This document shows positions 23,645 through 24,974 of a stretch of 24,974 bases of DNA, piece by piece (the first letter of the stretch is position 1; each line of letters starts with the position of its first letter). Under the pieces are notes generated by a model. That model had not been told where the DNA came from, did not search any database, and was given only the letters and a program-made list of their open reading frames with translations. The stretch is from CAZBUK01 sp964495085. Lineage in GTDB: Bacteria; Bacteroidota; Ignavibacteria; T3Sed10-11. The translations under genes and the position numbers were made by a program. Where the stretch lies: contig CAZBUK010000055.1 of the NCBI GenBank assembly GCA_964495085.1, forward strand, positions 1 through 24,974. The letters run 5' to 3'.

Positions 23645-24693
23645 TTTTGTTTGACAACCCGGTTGAGAGAAAAACGAATATTCTTGATCGCTTTAGCTTT
23701 TAACTGATTTTCATAGTACACAGTAAGTCGATCTGATTTTAAGTTCCACTCTGCCAGTATGAACATGTTAATGTAAGTCTTTGGCAGAAGTATCTGTTCT
23801 TTGAGAATCTCAATGTTTGCACGTCCCGTCTCTGGGTGTTCATAGACTTTACGGATAAAATATACCTTCGGGATAAAGGGTCTTGCCTGTGGTTCAAGTC
23901 TTTTTGGTCTCTGGTAGCCTGTATACCACTCATAGGAGCGGTTGAAGTATACAAGACGTTCATCAATATCTTTTAGACTCGAAAATTCGAATCTGTTCCA
24001 GAATTTTCTGGAGAAGATGCTGTTAGCTCCTTCGACAGAAGCCTGATTCCAGGGTTTTCTCGGTGCCGTAAATACCGGAGTGATCTTCTCTTTGATGAGG
24101 AAGAGCACTACACTGTTTATGACCCTGGGATGTGGTCCAGCGCCTGCAAAGGCGAAGCCGTTATCGAGTTTTACGACCTGTGGCTTCTCAAAGCGCTGAA
24201 AGAATGATTTACTGTGCTTTATTACTTCATCGGCAGTCTCTGACTCGATACGATGAAAATACTTCAGTTTGCGAGGAAATCGAAGCGAGAAGGCGATGAA
24301 GTTCACCGGTTCAGTTCGCCCGGTGATAAACTTTTTGCCGATGAAGTCGATCTCAAGGAGACTTCTCCCAAGACGGTTGATCGTAGCTTCGGGGTAGTGC
24401 AGGTATCGGCTGGCACCTTTTCTGCGAACCTTGGGCTTGGACGATAATCCATACTTGGTGAGCGTACGACCGATGAAGCGTAGCGATATTTGTTTGCCCT
24501 TCGGGTAATGCTCCTGATATCGTTGCAGAATCGCCGATGCACCAGAGAAATGCTCTTGAGGATCTGCGTCAAGTTCTTGGTGGATCCTCAGTATGCGTTC
24601 TTCATCTCTCGGGCTGTAGGAACGGCTCTTGCCTTTCTTCCAGCCACGATAATCGACCGAGAGGTCTTGATCTTTGGACTTGGTCCACTTCAT
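23635..24693 (-). CDS. DDE transposase, main frame (rve integrase core)
   Basis: The 352-codon ORF read from ATG 24693 encodes the bulk of the transposase. An internal helix-turn-helix (ISLRFIGRTLTKYGLS, about 69-84) precedes the RNase H-like catalytic core. D116 (LLEIDFIG), D177 (VVKLDNGFAF) and E221 (WNQASVEGANS) form the DDE triad, and the C-terminus is basic. The frame is open farther upstream, to 24750, where it encodes GLSKRSIIARYRLS. This is a second, N-terminal helix-turn-helix cut in half by the ATG at 24693. There is no ATG, GTG or TTG start in that upstream part. The true protein is probably made by a -1 shift from the small ORF at 24702-24806, giving about 390 residues. Confidence 0.85.
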   Translation of the reverse strand: MKWTKSKDQDLSVDYRGWKKGKSRSYSPRDEERILRIHQELDADPQEHFSGASAILQRYQEHYPKGKQISLRFIGRTLTKYGLSSKPKVRRKGASRYLHYPEATINRLGRSLLEIDFIGKKFITGRTEPVNFIAFSLRFPRKLKYFHRIESETADEVIKHSKSFFQRFEKPQVVKLDNGFAFAGAGPHPRVINSVVLFLIKEKITPVFTAPRKPWNQASVEGANSIFSRKFWNRFEFSSLKDIDERLVYFNRSYEWYTGYQRPKRLEPQARPFIPKVYFIRKVYEHPETGRANIEILKEQILLPKTYINMFILAEWNLKSDRLTVYYENQLKAKAIKNIRFSLNRVVKQKVF

Positions 24694-24701
24694 GACAAAA
24701 C

Positions 24702-24806
24702 CTATCGATAGTCGATATCGAGCAATAATGCTTCGCTTTGAGAGTCCTTTTTAAAAAAGGCATCGTGAACTGCCTTGCGTAATCTCAGTGATTCTTCTTT
24801 TTGCAT
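24702..24806 (-). CDS. Small upstream transposase ORF (N-terminal part)
   Basis: A 34-codon ORF that starts at ATG 24806 with GGAG eight bases upstream, a better start signal than that of the main frame. It reads MQKEESLRLRKAVHDAFFKK, then continues in its own frame to a TAG at 24704-24702. Its first 20 residues join smoothly to GLSKRSIIARYRLS of the main frame if the ribosome shifts -1 at the TTTTTTAAAAAG run (- strand, 24758-24747). The joined product has a well-formed N-terminal helix-turn-helix. Either this is a two-frame transposase with programmed frameshifting or transcript slippage, or a one-base indel has broken a single ORF. Confidence 0.65.
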   Translation of the reverse strand: MQKEESLRLRKAVHDAFFKKDSQSEALLLDIDYR

Positions 24807-24891
24807 CAATATTACTCCTACGGAGGAAAATGATCGATGCTCAAAGATATGTTTTCAAAGAACAATAAATCAAGTAACTATTACTAATAAG

Positions 24892-24925
24892 GGTGTTTCA
24901 CTTTTATTTGGCACTCAACCATTAA
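24892..24925 (-). repeat. Right terminal inverted repeat of the insertion sequence
   Basis: This is the inverted partner of 23611-23644, beginning GGTGTTTCACTTTTATTTGG on the + strand. It lies 86 bp upstream of the small transposase ORF and would carry or flank its promoter. Confidence 0.88.
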
Positions 24926-24974
24926 CAAACAAGAGTTTCTACAAATAAGTACTTCCGCGGTTTATGTGCAACCC

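Larger units (their letters stand above)
23611..24925 (-). mobile_element. Complete insertion sequence with DDE (rve) transposase
   Basis: The element is about 1.3 kb long, bounded by imperfect inverted repeats of about 34 bp that enclose one transposase unit on the - strand. It is visibly more AT-rich than the flanking genes. The outermost TTAA at both ends is palindromic, so it could be either the last bases of the repeats or a 4-bp target duplication. The strongest shared core, GTGCCAAATAAAA, lies at 23622 and, inverted, at 24902-24914. Transposase features resemble the IS481/IS3 group of integrase-core elements; I cannot name the exact family. It lies just upstream of the GH3 gene and reads toward it. 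Confidence 0.88.

Overview
The window is a bacterial chromosome segment. It starts inside rplB and runs through a nearly uninterrupted S10/spc/alpha ribosomal-protein run (1-12940, all on the + strand). The order is L2-S19-L22-S3-L16-L29-S17-L14-L24-L5-S14-S8-L6-L18-S5-L30-L15-SecY-Map-IF1-L36-S13-S11-S4-RpoA-L17. A strong intrinsic terminator closes the run at about 12964-13015.

The organism cannot be fixed from this sequence alone. Several features fit a Gram-negative-type bacterium of the FCB superphylum or a neighbouring candidate phylum: secY followed directly by map with no adk between them, long Lys/Ala-rich tails on L17, L22 and L5, a lipobox on a secreted peptidase, and a secreted GH3 glycosidase. 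Frequent Shine-Dalgarno sequences (aaggag/ggagg) argue against typical Bacteroidota, which rely little on them. This placement is an inference with low confidence. TTG and GTG starts are common (rpsC, rpsN, rpsE and rpsK use TTG; rplF, map, rpsM and serA use GTG).

After the terminator comes a + strand housekeeping/metabolic block. It holds engB (ribosome-assembly GTPase), a class V PLP aminotransferase, and serA (3-phosphoglycerate dehydrogenase with ASB and ACT domains). The aminotransferase-serA pair probably supplies the first two steps of phosphorylated serine synthesis. A possible terminator follows serA. Next are an exported NHL-repeat propeller protein, an oligopeptidase B-like S9 peptidase with a lipoprotein signal, and a Gfo/Idh/MocA oxidoreductase.

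The right end is on the - strand. It holds a secreted GH3 beta-glucosidase-type enzyme and, just upstream of it, a complete insertion sequence with about 34-bp imperfect inverted repeats. Its DDE transposase appears to be encoded in two frames. A small upstream ORF carries the N-terminus, and the helix-turn-helix is rebuilt only by a -1 shift at a T6A5G run.

I see no CRISPR array, tRNA or rRNA gene, phage module or defence cassette. No gene-free stretch exceeds 300 bases. The main points worth a second look are the split transposase, the ribosomal-protein tails, the lipoprotein form of oligopeptidase B, and the serine-pathway gene pair. I do not see a clear, wholly new biological system.
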